This document shows, in pieces, positions 7,233-14,594 of a stretch of 14,594 bases of DNA. Each line of letters starts with the position of its first letter. Position 1 is the first letter of the stretch. A program made the translations under genes and the position numbers. The DNA is from Pseudomonadota bacterium (lineage in GTDB: Bacteria > Pseudomonadota > Alphaproteobacteria > Caulobacterales > Caulobacteraceae): positions 1 through 14,594 of the forward strand of contig JAEXJH010000656.1 of NCBI GenBank assembly GCA_023445955.1, in the 5' to 3' direction. The notes beneath the pieces were generated by a model. That model did not search any database, was not told the DNA's origin, and saw only the letters and a program-made list of their open reading frames with translations.

Positions 7233-8117
7233 TCAAGCTTGGGCCGTCCGTCCCGAAATGGCTTCCGCCACCGCGACAAGACGCTGTGCCTGCGTCAGAT
7301 GCAAGCGTTCGGCCATCTTGCCGTCGACCCGCAAGGCTCCCTTGCCAGCATTTTCGGGCGCGTTGAAGGCGGCGATCACCGCCTGGCTCCAGGCGATGTC
7401 CTCGGGCGAGGGCGAGAAGACGCGGTTGCAGATCGGGAGGTGCTTGGGATGGATCAGGGTCTTGCCGTCGAAGCCGAAGTCGACGCCCTGGACGCAGACG
7501 GCTTCCAGCGCCGCCAGGTCCTCGATGTCGTTGTGCACCCCGTCCAGGATGGTCAGGCCGTGCGCGCGGGCCGCGGCGACCGACAGGGTCAGCAGCGGCA
7601 GGAACGGCGCGCGGTCCGGCGTCTGGCGCGCCCGCATCTCCTTGGCGAAGTCGTTGACGCCCATGACCCAGGCCGACAGCCGCGTGCCGTGGGTCGCCCC
7701 GGCGATCTCCCACAGGTGGAAGGCGGCCTTGGCGGTCTCGATCATGGTCCACAGACGGGTGTGGGGCGGGGCGGCGTTCAGGCGCTGATCGTAGAGCAGG
7801 ACATCGGCCGCATCGTCGACCTTGGGGACCAGCACCGCATCGGGACCCGCCTCAGCGGCGGCGTGCAGGTCTTCCGCTCCCCAGGGCGTGTCAATGCCGT
7901 TGACCCGGATCACCACCTCGCGCGCCCCAAAGCCTCCGGCCTTGACCGCCGCCACGGCCGCCTCGCGCGCCGCTGGCTTCATCTCCGGCGCCACCGCGTC
8001 CTCCAGGTCGAGGATGATGACGTCGGCGTCCAGGGTGCGGGCCTTCTCCACGGCCTTGGCGTTGGAGGCCGGCATGTAGAGGGCGCTGCGGCGCGGGCGA
8101 ATAGCGGTGTCGGTCAC
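7233..8117 (-). CDS. CitE/HpcH-family CoA-ester enzyme, closest to (3S)-malyl-CoA thioesterase (Mcl2)
   Basis: The family has a TIM-barrel fold and acts on malyl-CoA, methylmalyl-CoA or citryl-CoA with Mg2+. The 294 residues show LYMPASNAKAVEKA (13-26), DLEDAVAP (37-44), the substrate Arg in IRVNGIDTPWG (Arg71), metal ligands Glu127 in TMIETA and Asp156 in GVNDFAKE, and FDGKTLIHPKHLPICNRVFS (216-235). The FDGKTLIHP block and the overall length resemble R. sphaeroides Mcl2, the malyl-CoA thioesterase, more than the lyase Mcl1, whose start and C-terminus differ. Thioesterase versus lyase is not settled by sequence reading alone. The start is GTG at 8117, preceded by AGGGA at six bases. Gene order (mch and mdh nearby) fits conversion of malyl-CoA to malate and then oxaloacetate. 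It probably forms an operon with the exported protein downstream. Confidence 0.85.
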   Translation of the reverse strand: MTDTAIRPRRSALYMPASNAKAVEKARTLDADVIILDLEDAVAPEMKPAAREAAVAAVKAGGFGAREVVIRVNGIDTPWGAEDLHAAAEAGPDAVLVPKVDDAADVLLYDQRLNAAPPHTRLWTMIETAKAAFHLWEIAGATHGTRLSAWVMGVNDFAKEMRARQTPDRAPFLPLLTLSVAAARAHGLTILDGVHNDIEDLAALEAVCVQGVDFGFDGKTLIHPKHLPICNRVFSPSPEDIAWSQAVIAAFNAPENAGKGALRVDGKMAERLHLTQAQRLVAVAEAISGRTAQA

Positions 8118-8152
8118 TGGAAGTCCCTGGCTCTTCTCGCTTCGGCCGCGAC

Positions 8153-8163
8153 CCTAGTCTAGG
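8153..8163. promoter_or_regulatory. CCTAG-T-CTAGG palindrome between divergent genes
   Basis: A perfect 5-bp dyad around a single base sits 8 bases before the DUF2237 start in the 54-bp divergent spacer. CTAG is rare in high-GC bacterial DNA. Read on the minus strand it contains CCTAGACT, close to the GCTANAWC -10 element. It may be a shared -10 region or an operator. No good -35 partner was found. Confidence 0.3.
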
Positions 8164-8171
8164 ATCGCCCC

Positions 8172-8555
8172 ATGAGCACCACCCGGTACGACAAGAGCGC
8201 CAAGAACGTCATGGGCGGCGAGCTCGTCCCCTGCTCGATGGATCCGGTCACCGGCTTCTATCGCAACGGCTGCTGCGAGACGGGTCCGCACGACCTGGGC
8301 CTGCACACCGTCTGCGCGGTGATGACCGACGACTTCCTGGCCTTCTCCAAGGCCCAGGGCAACGACCTGTCGACGCCCCGGCCCGAACTGGCCTTCCCGG
8401 GCCTGAAGGCCGGCGACCGCTGGTGCCTGTGCGCCGGCCGCTGGAAGGAAGCCCTCGACGCCGGCATGGCGCCGCAGGTGGTGCTGAACGCCACCCACGA
8501 GGAGATGCTGGCCGTGGTGACCCTGGGCGTGCTGAAGGATCATGCGGTGGCGTGA
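8172..8555 (+). CDS. DUF2237 family protein
   Basis: The 127-residue protein fits the DUF2237 family over its full length. Conserved blocks are KNVMGGELVPCSMDPVTGFYRNGCCETG split around residues 11-38, DLGLHTVCAVMTDDFLAFS (41-59), GNDLSTPRPELAFPGLKAGD (63-82) and RWCLCAGRW (83-91). Six cysteines (21, 34, 35, 48, 85, 87) are in family positions and suggest metal binding or redox use; this is inference because the family has no assigned function. No export signal or membrane segment is present. It is divergent from the malyl-CoA enzyme gene across 54 bp and nothing follows it on the same strand. AGGAT upstream of the ATG at 8172 is a modest ribosome binding site. No clear terminator was seen directly after it. 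Confidence 0.93.
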   Translation: MSTTRYDKSAKNVMGGELVPCSMDPVTGFYRNGCCETGPHDLGLHTVCAVMTDDFLAFSKAQGNDLSTPRPELAFPGLKAGDRWCLCAGRWKEALDAGMAPQVVLNATHEEMLAVVTLGVLKDHAVA

Positions 8556-9127
8556 GCATGCGCTCGCCGCTTCACGCGATCACTCGCTGAAGTTCATGAA
8601 AGGGACTGCGGAGCGTCCGGACGACGTCCGGAGGTTTGGGTAGTGGTTACCGTTTCGACGAAGCCAGGCGCTCCGCGCAGCCGTTATCCGAAAGCCTTCG
8701 GGAGCGCGGGGTCTTAACCCGCTCCCGACGTTTGGGCCTCCGGCGGGCGGAAGGGTTGGCTCCCCTCCGGAATGCACAGGCGGTTTCAGCCCGTGCCTGC
8801 CACGCCCGCCAAACCTTCGCCGCCAGAGCTTCGTCCCGATGTTTCAGGGAACCTGCCGCTGGATCCGTCGCGAAGGCGAGTCTCCGAAGAGACCCGGCAA
8901 GCGCCTCCCGCTCGACCACCCCTGACAGCCGCCCAAGTCGCCGGCCGGACGTCCCTTTCGCGCTGTCAGGTGAGGAAGAGTATGGGGCGGCGTTGAGCGC
9001 GGATCATTCAGGGATGCGTAAAAGTGAGAAGGGGTTGATTTCACTAGGTTCGATCTCGCGAACGCCGAGGATAGAGCGCGATGAATCCCCTCTCTCTTAG
9101 AGAGAGGGTTTCCGGTGGGCGCCTCGC
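8556..9127. other. 572-base gene-poor interval rich in hairpins; possible structured RNA
   Basis: No open frame here shows the strong G/C third-position bias of the real genes; the best (minus 8647-8919) is near 70 percent by eye and has no recognisable motif. Several stems are clear. CTGC-GGAGCG (8606-8615) pairs with CGCTCC-gc-GCAG (8669-8680) and encloses TCCGGAC/GTCCGGA (8616-8622/8626-8632) and GGTA/TACC (8639-8642/8648-8651). TCGGGAGC/GCTCCCGA (8698-8705/8721-8728) contains an inner GGGT/ACCC. GTCTC-CGAA-GAGAC lies at 8880-8893. CCTGACAGC/GCTGTCAGG lies at 8921-8929/8962-8970. I checked for tmRNA (no tag codons), RNase P, 4.5S and tRNA features and found none. It may be an unknown RNA, a decayed element or simply repeats. 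Confidence 0.4.
9088..9111. terminator. Hairpin terminator between the structured interval and the 55-aa gene
   Basis: CCCTCTCTC (9088-9096) and GAGAGAGGG (9100-9108) form a perfect 9-bp stem with a TTA loop, followed on the plus strand by TTT. On the minus strand it starts 20 bases after the stop of the 55-aa gene but lacks a T-run. It could end transcripts from either side. Similar CCCCTCTC/GAGAGGGG palindromes are also dispersed repeats in proteobacteria. Confidence 0.5.
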
Positions 9128-9295
9128 TCAGGACTTCGACGCCAGGTCCGGGCGCGAGGCCAGGAAGGCCGCCTTTTCCTCGGGGCTCAGCACCTTGGCG
9201 GTCTTGCGGCGCACCACCTTCGGCGTCGGGCGGGCATAGGCGCCGGCGGTGACCGCGGGCTTGAGGTCGGCCAGGCTTTTGATAGGCGGCTTCAT
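9128..9295 (-). CDS. Small 55-residue basic protein of unknown function
   Basis: A frame of 55 codons plus TGA runs from ATG 9295 to 9128. Nearly all codons end in G or C, as in the neighbouring genes, which is strong evidence that it is translated. GGGGGAA lies about 6 bases before the ATG. The protein begins MKPPIKSLADLKPAVTAGAY, has a basic middle with PKVVRRKTAKVLS (25-37), and ends in an acidic-to-basic helix-like stretch SPEEKAAFLASRPDLASKS (37-55). No signal peptide, cysteine or transmembrane segment is present. It starts 60 bp downstream of glnD and has its own candidate promoter. I do not recognise a family and assign no function. Confidence 0.75.
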   Translation of the reverse strand: MKPPIKSLADLKPAVTAGAYARPTPKVVRRKTAKVLSPEEKAAFLASRPDLASKS

Positions 9296-9320
9296 GTCGT
9301 TCCCCCGGTTACGATGCGAG

Positions 9321-9348
9321 TCTAGGCGGCGATCCGTGACGCGGGCAA
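9321..9348 (-). promoter_or_regulatory. Candidate promoter of the 55-aa gene
   Basis: On the minus strand TTGCCC (9348-9343) and CCTAGA (9326-9321) lie 16 bases apart in the glnD/small-gene spacer. They resemble the TTGACG and GCTANA elements of Caulobacter housekeeping promoters. A transcript would have a leader of roughly 20 bases. It would let the small gene be expressed apart from glnD. Confidence 0.4.
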
Positions 9349-9355
9349 GACAGCC

Positions 9356-12178
9356 CTATCGCGCCACGCTGGCCCGCGCCCGCTTGAGGCCCGGACGCGC
9401 GGCCGGCGCGGTGGCCTCGTTCTGCTCCAGGGCGGCCAGCAGGTCGGCCTTCACGGCGGTGACCTTACGGGTCTCGGTCAACTTCCCGCCCTCCGGCGTC
9501 TGGACGTAGAAGGCGTCGACCGCCCGTTCGCCATAGCCGTCGATATGGGCCGACTGGATCGACAGGCCGTTGTCGGCCAGGGTCTTGGCCAAGGCGTGCA
9601 GCAGGCCCGGACGGTCGCGGCCCGAGGCCTCGACCACGGTGGCGTCGTTGGAGGCCTCGTTGTCGACCGTCACGGTCGGTGCGATCGAGAACGCGGCGGC
9701 GCGCGACTGCTCCGAGCCCCGGCGCGGCTCGACACCCAGCGGCTCACCCTTGCCGGCGGCCTCCAGCGCATCGGCCAGGCGGCGCAGGGCGCGGGGGTTC
9801 TCGCAGCCGAACGGCGCGCCGGTCACGTCCTGCACATAGAAGACGTCCAGCGCCTGGCCCTGGCGGGAGGTGAACACCCGGGCGCCCACGACATTGCCGC
9901 CCAGGGACGAGATGGCCATGGCCAGATCGGCGAACAGGCCGCGACGGTCCTTGGCGGCGACCACGATCTCGGCGGCGTTCTGATTGGGCTGCACCCGGCC
10001 CTCGGCCGCGGCCCCGCCCTGGATGGCGGCGCGGCGGGCCAGGGCGGCGTGTTCGAACAGCTCTTCCTGCGGGAAGGCGCTGAAATAGGCGTTTTCCATC
10101 GCCGAGACCCAGCCCTTGGCGGCGGGATCGGTCTCCAGCAGCAGGGCGCGCGCGCTTTCGGCGGCGTTCTCCTGATGGCGCAGGACGTTGGCGGCCGCGT
10201 CGCTGCCGCGCCCGCCGCGGAACACCGCCTCGGTGGCGTTGTAGAGCTCGCGCAGCAGCTGGCCCTTCCAGCCGTTCCAGACGCCCGGCCCGACGGCGCG
10301 GATGTCGGCGACGGTGATGACCAGCAGCAGGCGCAGGCGCTCGGGGTTCTCGACGATGCGAGCGAAGGCCGCGACCGTGCCGGGATCGGAGACGTCGCGC
10401 TTCTGGGCGAAGTCGCTCATGACCAGGTGGTTTTCGACCAGCCAGGCGACCAGCTCGACCTTCGTGCGGTCCACGCCCATGCGCTCGCAGGCGCTGCGGG
10501 CGGCGCGGGCGCCGGCCTTCTCCTGGCCGCCCACGCCACCCTTGCCGGTGTCGTGCAGCAGCATGGCCAGGAACAGGGCCTCGCGGTCCTCGATCAGCGG
10601 CATGATCGAGACGGCCAGCGGATGGTCTTCGGAAAGACGCCCGGCGGCCATGTCGCCGATCAGGCCGACGGCGCGCAGGGTGTGCTCGTCCACCGTGTAC
10701 GAGTGGTACATGTTGAACTGCATCTGGGCCACGACCCGGCCGAACTCCGGCACGAAGCGTCCCAGCACCCCGGCGTCGTTCATCAGGGTCAGGGTGCGAT
10801 AGCTGCGCTTGCCGCGCGCCAAGAGGTCCAGGAACGCCCGGCAGGCGCTGGGATCGCGGCGGACCTTCGAGGTGATCAGGCTGAGCGAGCGGGTCACCGC
10901 CGTGAAGGCGTCGGGATGCAGATCGAGATCCCGCTCGTCGGCGATCTTGAACAGGCGGATCAGGTTGACCGGATCGGCCTCGAAGACCTTTGGTCCGTCG
11001 ATGTTCAGGCGGCCGTTGTCCTCATAGAAGCCCTGGACATCCAGCGCCTTTCGCTTGGGCCGCTGGCCGGGGAGGAAGCGGGAGATGCCCTTGGGCTCGT
11101 GCTTGAAATGCTCGGCTTCCAGCTTGGCCGAGAAGGCGCGGGTCAGGGCGCCGACCTCCTTGGCGATCAGGAAGTAGCGGCGCATGAACCGCTCGACCGC
11201 CGGCGCATCGCCGCGGTCGCCATAGCCCATGCGGCGAGCGATCTCAGGCTGCAGGTCGAAGGTCAGGCGCTCCTCGGGCCGTCCCGTCGTGAAATGCAGG
11301 TGGGCGCGCACGGCGTGCAGGAAGTCGAAGGCGCGGATGAAGGCCTTGGTCTCTCGCCCGGAGAAGACGTCCATCTTGAAGACGTCCTCGGGCTTGTCGA
11401 CCGGATGCAGGTACTCGGCGATCCACATCAAGGTGTGGAGGTCGCGCAGGCCGCCCTTCCCTTCCTTGACGTTGGGCTCGACCATGTAGCGGCTGGCGCC
11501 GGCGCGGGCTTGGCGGTCGTCGCGCTCCTTCAGCTTGGCGGCGACGAACTGGGCACCGGTGCCCTTCATGACGTCGTCGCGGAAGCGCTTCTTCAGGTCG
11601 TCGGCCAGGCGCTCGTCGCCGGTCAGGCGGCGGGCTTCCAGGATCGACGTGCGGATCGTGAAGTCTTCCTTCGACAGGCGCACGCATTCTTCGATGGTCC
11701 GCGAGGCGTGGCCGACCTTGAAGCCCAGGTCCCACAGCGCATAGAGCATGAACTCGATCACGCTCTCGGCGTGCGGCGTCTGCTTGTAGGGCCGCAGGAA
11801 CAGCAGATCGATGTCCGAGAACGGGGCCAGGGTGCCGCGGCCATAGCCGCCGACGGCCAGCAGGCACAGGCGCTCGCCCTCGGTCGGGTTGCGCGCCCGG
11901 AACACGTGCACCGTCGTGAAGTCGTAGAGGGCGGTGATCACCTCGTCGGTAACGCCGCTGATCAGGCGGGCGGTCTCGACGCCGCTGGCGCCGTTCTCCA
12001 GCCGCTCCTTGGCGATCATCCGGCCGCGAAACAGCGCCTGCTTGAGGATGTCGATGGCGCGCGACCGCTGCTCGGCCTCGTTGCCGATGGCGTCGAGGGC
12101 GGCGGCGGACAGGCGGGCGCGCAGGGCGTGACCGTCGACGACGTGTTCCAGGCGGGTGGGGCGAAGGCGACGGGGCAT
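9356..12178 (-). CDS. glnD: Bifunctional PII uridylyltransferase / uridylyl-removing enzyme GlnD
   Basis: GlnD senses glutamine and adds or removes UMP on PII proteins (GlnB/GlnK), so setting glutamine synthetase activity and nitrogen gene expression. The 940 residues hold all four domains in order. The nucleotidyltransferase has GGYGRG (110-115) and metal-binding SDID (121-124, Asp122 and Asp124), followed by EPNVKEGKGGLRDLHTL (234-250). The HD domain has DEHT (497-500) and LLHDTGKG (540-547), which is the deuridylylating site. ACT1 begins AAKDRRGLFADLA (741-753) and ACT2 ASGRDRPGLLHALAKTLADN (851-870); these bind glutamine. Both catalytic sites look intact. The ATG at 12178 is 20 bp after the mutS stop, with no good Shine-Dalgarno in the short AT-rich gap, so coupling to mutS translation is possible. 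mutS-glnD adjacency is common in alphaproteobacteria. Confidence 0.97.
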   Translation of the reverse strand: MPRRLRPTRLEHVVDGHALRARLSAAALDAIGNEAEQRSRAIDILKQALFRGRMIAKERLENGASGVETARLISGVTDEVITALYDFTTVHVFRARNPTEGERLCLLAVGGYGRGTLAPFSDIDLLFLRPYKQTPHAESVIEFMLYALWDLGFKVGHASRTIEECVRLSKEDFTIRTSILEARRLTGDERLADDLKKRFRDDVMKGTGAQFVAAKLKERDDRQARAGASRYMVEPNVKEGKGGLRDLHTLMWIAEYLHPVDKPEDVFKMDVFSGRETKAFIRAFDFLHAVRAHLHFTTGRPEERLTFDLQPEIARRMGYGDRGDAPAVERFMRRYFLIAKEVGALTRAFSAKLEAEHFKHEPKGISRFLPGQRPKRKALDVQGFYEDNGRLNIDGPKVFEADPVNLIRLFKIADERDLDLHPDAFTAVTRSLSLITSKVRRDPSACRAFLDLLARGKRSYRTLTLMNDAGVLGRFVPEFGRVVAQMQFNMYHSYTVDEHTLRAVGLIGDMAAGRLSEDHPLAVSIMPLIEDREALFLAMLLHDTGKGGVGGQEKAGARAARSACERMGVDRTKVELVAWLVENHLVMSDFAQKRDVSDPGTVAAFARIVENPERLRLLLVITVADIRAVGPGVWNGWKGQLLRELYNATEAVFRGGRGSDAAANVLRHQENAAESARALLLETDPAAKGWVSAMENAYFSAFPQEELFEHAALARRAAIQGGAAAEGRVQPNQNAAEIVVAAKDRRGLFADLAMAISSLGGNVVGARVFTSRQGQALDVFYVQDVTGAPFGCENPRALRRLADALEAAGKGEPLGVEPRRGSEQSRAAAFSIAPTVTVDNEASNDATVVEASGRDRPGLLHALAKTLADNGLSIQSAHIDGYGERAVDAFYVQTPEGGKLTETRKVTAVKADLLAALEQNEATAPAARPGLKRARASVAR

Positions 12179-12198
12179 GTTGTTTATATGGTTACCCG

Positions 12199-14594
12199 CT
12201 AGGTCTTGAGCAGACCCTTAAGACGATACAACGCCTCCAAGGCCTCGCGGGGACTCATGCCGTCAACGTCGAGATCGGTGAGCGAAGTCTCGACCGCGCT
12301 CGGCGCCGCTTTGGCGGGCAGGGGCGCGGCGGCCTGACTCACGGCGAACAGCGGCAGGTCGTCCAGCTTGGCCGGCGACTGGTCCTTGCTTTCCAGGCGG
12401 TCCAGAACCTCGCGGGCGCGGACCACGACGGGACCGGGCACGCCAGCCAGCTTGGCCACCTGCACGCCGTACGAACGGTCGGCCGGACCCGGCGCGGCCT
12501 CGTGCAGGAAGACGAGGTCGCCGTTCCACTCCTTGGCCCGCAGGCTGAGGTTGGAGACGTGCGCCATCCGCTCTTCCAGCGTCGCCAGCTCGTGATAGTG
12601 CGTGGCGAAGAGCGCGCGGCTCTTGTTGGTGTCGTGCAGGGCCTCGGCGCAGGCCCAGGCGATGGCCAGACCGTCATAGGTGGCCGTGCCCCGGCCGATC
12701 TCGTCGAGGATGACCAGCGAGCGCGGGCCGGCTTGCGTGAGGATGGCGGCGGTCTCGACCATCTCCATCATGAAGGTCGAACGGCCGCGGGCCAGGTCGT
12801 CGCCGGCGCCGACACGGCTGAACAGGCGGTCGACGACGCCCAGGCGGAAGGATGCGGCGGGCACGTAGCAGCCGGACTGGGCCAGGATGGCCAGCAGGGC
12901 GTTCTGGCGCAGGAAGGTCGACTTACCGGCCATGTTCGGGCCGGTGACGATCGACAGCCGCGCGCCGGTCTCGCCCGAGGCGTCCAGGCAGCAGTCGTTG
13001 GGCGTGTAGGGGTCGCCGGCGCGCTTCACCGCCGCTTCTACGACCGGGTGACGGGCGCCCTTGGCGTCGAAGGCGTAGGACTTGTCGACGATCGGACGGA
13101 CGGCGCCGGAATCCTCGGCCCACTCGGCCAGGCTCGAGGCGACGTCCAGGCGCGCCAGGGCCTCGGCGGCGATCTGGATGGCGTCGGCGTGCATCCGGGC
13201 CTGCTCGCGCCAGTCCTCGAAGGCAGCGACCTCCATGGCCAGCGCGCGCTCGGCGGCCTGGGCGATGCGAGCGTCGAGATCCGCCAGCTCCACCGTGGTG
13301 AAGCGAACCTGGTTGGCCAGGGTCTGGCGGTGAATGAAGGTGGCGTTCAGCGGCGGCTGGAACAGCGGGTCGGCCTTGCCGGCCGTCGCCTCGACGAAAT
13401 AGCCCAGCACGCCGTTGTGGCGGATCTTCAGCGGCACGCCGCTCTCGGCCATCAGCTGGGCTTCCAGCGCGATGATCACCTTGCGGCTGTCGTCGCGCAG
13501 GCCGCGCGCCTGGTCCAACTCGGGCCGGATGCCGGCGGCGACGAAGCCGCCGTCGCGGGCCAGGGCCGGCAGGTCAGGGCCCAGGCCCTGCTCCAGCACG
13601 TTGAGGAACTGCGACAGGCCCTCGTGCAGCGCCGGGGTCAGGGCCTTGAAGGCGTGCTCCAGCTCGAACGGCGGCGGCGACAGCGGATCGGGCGAGCCGC
13701 CCGCCATGCCGGCCAGGCGCTCGCCGACCTTCAACGTGTCGCGCAGGCAGCCCAGGTCGCGCGGACCGCCCCGGCCGAGGGCGAGACGGGAAAGCGCGCG
13801 GGCCATGTCGCCGGCGCCCTTCAGCACCTCGCGCAGGCGCTGGCGCAGCGGGCGGTGCTCGACGAACCACTCCACCGCGTCCAGGCGCTGGTCGATGGCG
13901 GCCACATCCAGCAGCGGCCGGGCCAGGCGCGAGGCCAGCATTCGGGCGCCGCCGGCGGTCACCGTGCGGTCGATCGTGGCCAGCAGCGAGCCGTTGCGGT
14001 CGCCGGTCTGGGTGCGGTCGATCTCCAGGCTGCCGCGCGTGGCCGGGTCGATGGCCATGACGTCGGCGTCGGCGGCCCGGCGGGGCGCCCGCAGCGCCGG
14101 CAGCTTGCCGGCCTGGGTCATCTCCAGGTGGGCGGCGATCAGGCCCAGGGCGCCGATCTCAGCCGGGGTCAGCCCGCCGAAGCCGTCCAGGGTGTCGACG
14201 CCATAGAGGCGCTTCACGCGCGCTTCCGAGGCCTGCGGCTCCGAGAGGGCCGACGGCATCGGCTGCACCAGGCCGCCGCAGATCTTCAGGGTCTGGGAGA
14301 GGCTGTCGTCCGACAGCAGGCGGTCGGCGACCAGGGTCTCCGACGGCGCCAGCGCCGCCAGGATCGGCGCGACGGCCTCCTTGGCCAGAGCGAAGACTTC
14401 GACCTCGCCGGTCGACAGCTCGACCGACGCCACGGCCGCCTGACCGGCGCGGATGGCGACGGCGGCCAGGCGGTTGGCGCCGCGGGCGTCCAGCAGGCCA
14501 TCCTCGGTCAAGGTGCCGGGCGTCACCACGCGGACGATGTCGCGACGGACCACCGACTTGGAGCCGCGCTTCTTGGCCTCGGCCGGGTCTTCCA
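12199..14594 (-). CDS. mutS: DNA mismatch repair protein MutS, 5' end beyond the window
   Basis: MutS recognises mismatches and small loops and, using ATP, recruits MutL. About 797 C-terminal residues are visible. The frame is open to base 14594; the GTG at 14553 is internal, because upstream residues EDPAEAKKRGSKS continue the expected MutS sequence before VVRRDIVRVVTPGT. The N-terminal mismatch-binding domain with its Phe-x-Glu motif lies outside. Visible parts are the connector and lever domains, the clamp, and the ATPase. The Walker A motif GPNMAGKST is encoded at 12916-12942 and is followed by the Walker B DEIGRGTATYDGLAIAWA. The HYHELA-type motif (ATHYHELATLEE) is also present. The protein ends MSPREALEALYRLKGLLKT, the usual C-terminal helical region. 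glnD follows after 20 bp. Confidence 0.98.
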   Translation of the reverse strand, partial: EDPAEAKKRGSKSVVRRDIVRVVTPGTLTEDGLLDARGANRLAAVAIRAGQAAVASVELSTGEVEVFALAKEAVAPILAALAPSETLVADRLLSDDSLSQTLKICGGLVQPMPSALSEPQASEARVKRLYGVDTLDGFGGLTPAEIGALGLIAAHLEMTQAGKLPALRAPRRAADADVMAIDPATRGSLEIDRTQTGDRNGSLLATIDRTVTAGGARMLASRLARPLLDVAAIDQRLDAVEWFVEHRPLRQRLREVLKGAGDMARALSRLALGRGGPRDLGCLRDTLKVGERLAGMAGGSPDPLSPPPFELEHAFKALTPALHEGLSQFLNVLEQGLGPDLPALARDGGFVAAGIRPELDQARGLRDDSRKVIIALEAQLMAESGVPLKIRHNGVLGYFVEATAGKADPLFQPPLNATFIHRQTLANQVRFTTVELADLDARIAQAAERALAMEVAAFEDWREQARMHADAIQIAAEALARLDVASSLAEWAEDSGAVRPIVDKSYAFDAKGARHPVVEAAVKRAGDPYTPNDCCLDASGETGARLSIVTGPNMAGKSTFLRQNALLAILAQSGCYVPAASFRLGVVDRLFSRVGAGDDLARGRSTFMMEMVETAAILTQAGPRSLVILDEIGRGTATYDGLAIAWACAEALHDTNKSRALFATHYHELATLEERMAHVSNLSLRAKEWNGDLVFLHEAAPGPADRSYGVQVAKLAGVPGPVVVRAREVLDRLESKDQSPAKLDDLPLFAVSQAAAPLPAKAAPSAVETSLTDLDVDGMSPREALEALYRLKGLLKT

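Noticed and set aside
7213..7752. Upstream extension of the exported-protein frame to 518 codons
   Set aside because: It would overlap more than 500 bases of the malyl-CoA enzyme gene and bury the signal peptide. The ATG at 7212 is the natural start.
5839..7788. 649-codon plus-strand frame across HIT, the exported protein and the malyl-CoA enzyme
   Set aside because: It overlaps three better-supported genes in other frames and changes character along its length, as a shadow would.
8647..8919. 90-codon minus-strand frame, and the 154-codon plus-strand frame at 8636-9100
   Set aside because: Third-position G/C is clearly below that of real genes here, Arg/Ser content is shadow-like and no motif or ribosome binding site supports them. 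A decayed gene is possible but not shown.
9088..9108. CRISPR repeat or transposon end
   Set aside because: There is a single palindrome with no repeat-spacer series, no target-site duplication and no transposase nearby.
8556..9127. Two-piece tmRNA, RNase P RNA, 4.5S RNA or a tRNA
   Set aside because: The alphaproteobacterial tmRNA tag codons are absent on both strands, the RNase P core GAGGAAAGTCCGG is missing, the 4.5S conserved loop is missing, and GGTTCGATC near 9048 has no pairing T-stem.
9545..12202. 885-codon plus-strand open frame
   Set aside because: It is the antisense shadow of glnD, with Gly/Gln/Arg/His-rich composition and no motif. GlnD has all its domains in the other strand.
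14551..14553. GTG as the true mutS start
   Set aside because: The frame continues upstream to the window edge with residues that fit MutS, and the mismatch-binding domain would be missing.

Overview
The window is high-GC, gene-dense bacterial chromosome that looks like Caulobacter or a close relative in the Caulobacterales. This rests on very strong G/C preference at third codon positions, the neighbour order mutS-glnD and ffh-rpsP, a ribosomal protein S16 with a long Ala/Glu tail, promoter elements resembling the Caulobacter housekeeping sigma consensus, and an intergenic repeat of the type CCTTCGACAGGCTCAGG. The species call is inference; no rRNA gene is present.

Layout. 1-85: spacer downstream of rpsP, with inverted repeats. 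86-2188 (minus): ffh then rpsP, 24 bp apart, a translation and secretion operon whose next gene (rimM would be usual) lies outside the window. 2414-2920 (minus): a DUF1993 protein with its own terminator. 3041-3472 (plus): a stand-alone two-CBS-domain protein with a good promoter and an overlapping dyad. 3488-3612: an inverted repeat pair and the mdh terminator. 3638-4600 (minus): malate dehydrogenase, divergent from 4735-6199 (plus): mesaconyl-CoA hydratase (mch), overlapped by a HIT-family hydrolase. 6196-8117 (minus): a CitE/Mcl2-like CoA-ester lyase or malyl-CoA thioesterase followed by an exported protein with a histone-H1-like lysine tail. 8172-8555 (plus): a DUF2237 protein. 8556-9127: 572 bases without a convincing gene but rich in hairpins. 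9128-14594 (minus): mutS (5' end cut by the window edge), glnD, then a 55-codon small gene.

How it works together. The metabolic core is the mdh / mch / mcl2-like set. Mch and malyl-CoA enzymes belong to the ethylmalonyl-CoA pathway of acetyl-CoA assimilation; malyl-CoA hydrolysis gives malate, which Mdh oxidises to oxaloacetate. The other blocks are housekeeping: protein targeting (Ffh), ribosome assembly (S16), mismatch repair (MutS) and nitrogen signalling (GlnD).

Most of the window is ordinary core genome. I found no CRISPR array, transposon, prophage, tRNA, rRNA or toxin-antitoxin system. The least explained parts are the structured interval at 8556-9127, the exported lysine-tailed protein, the 55-aa protein and several cis-acting dyads.
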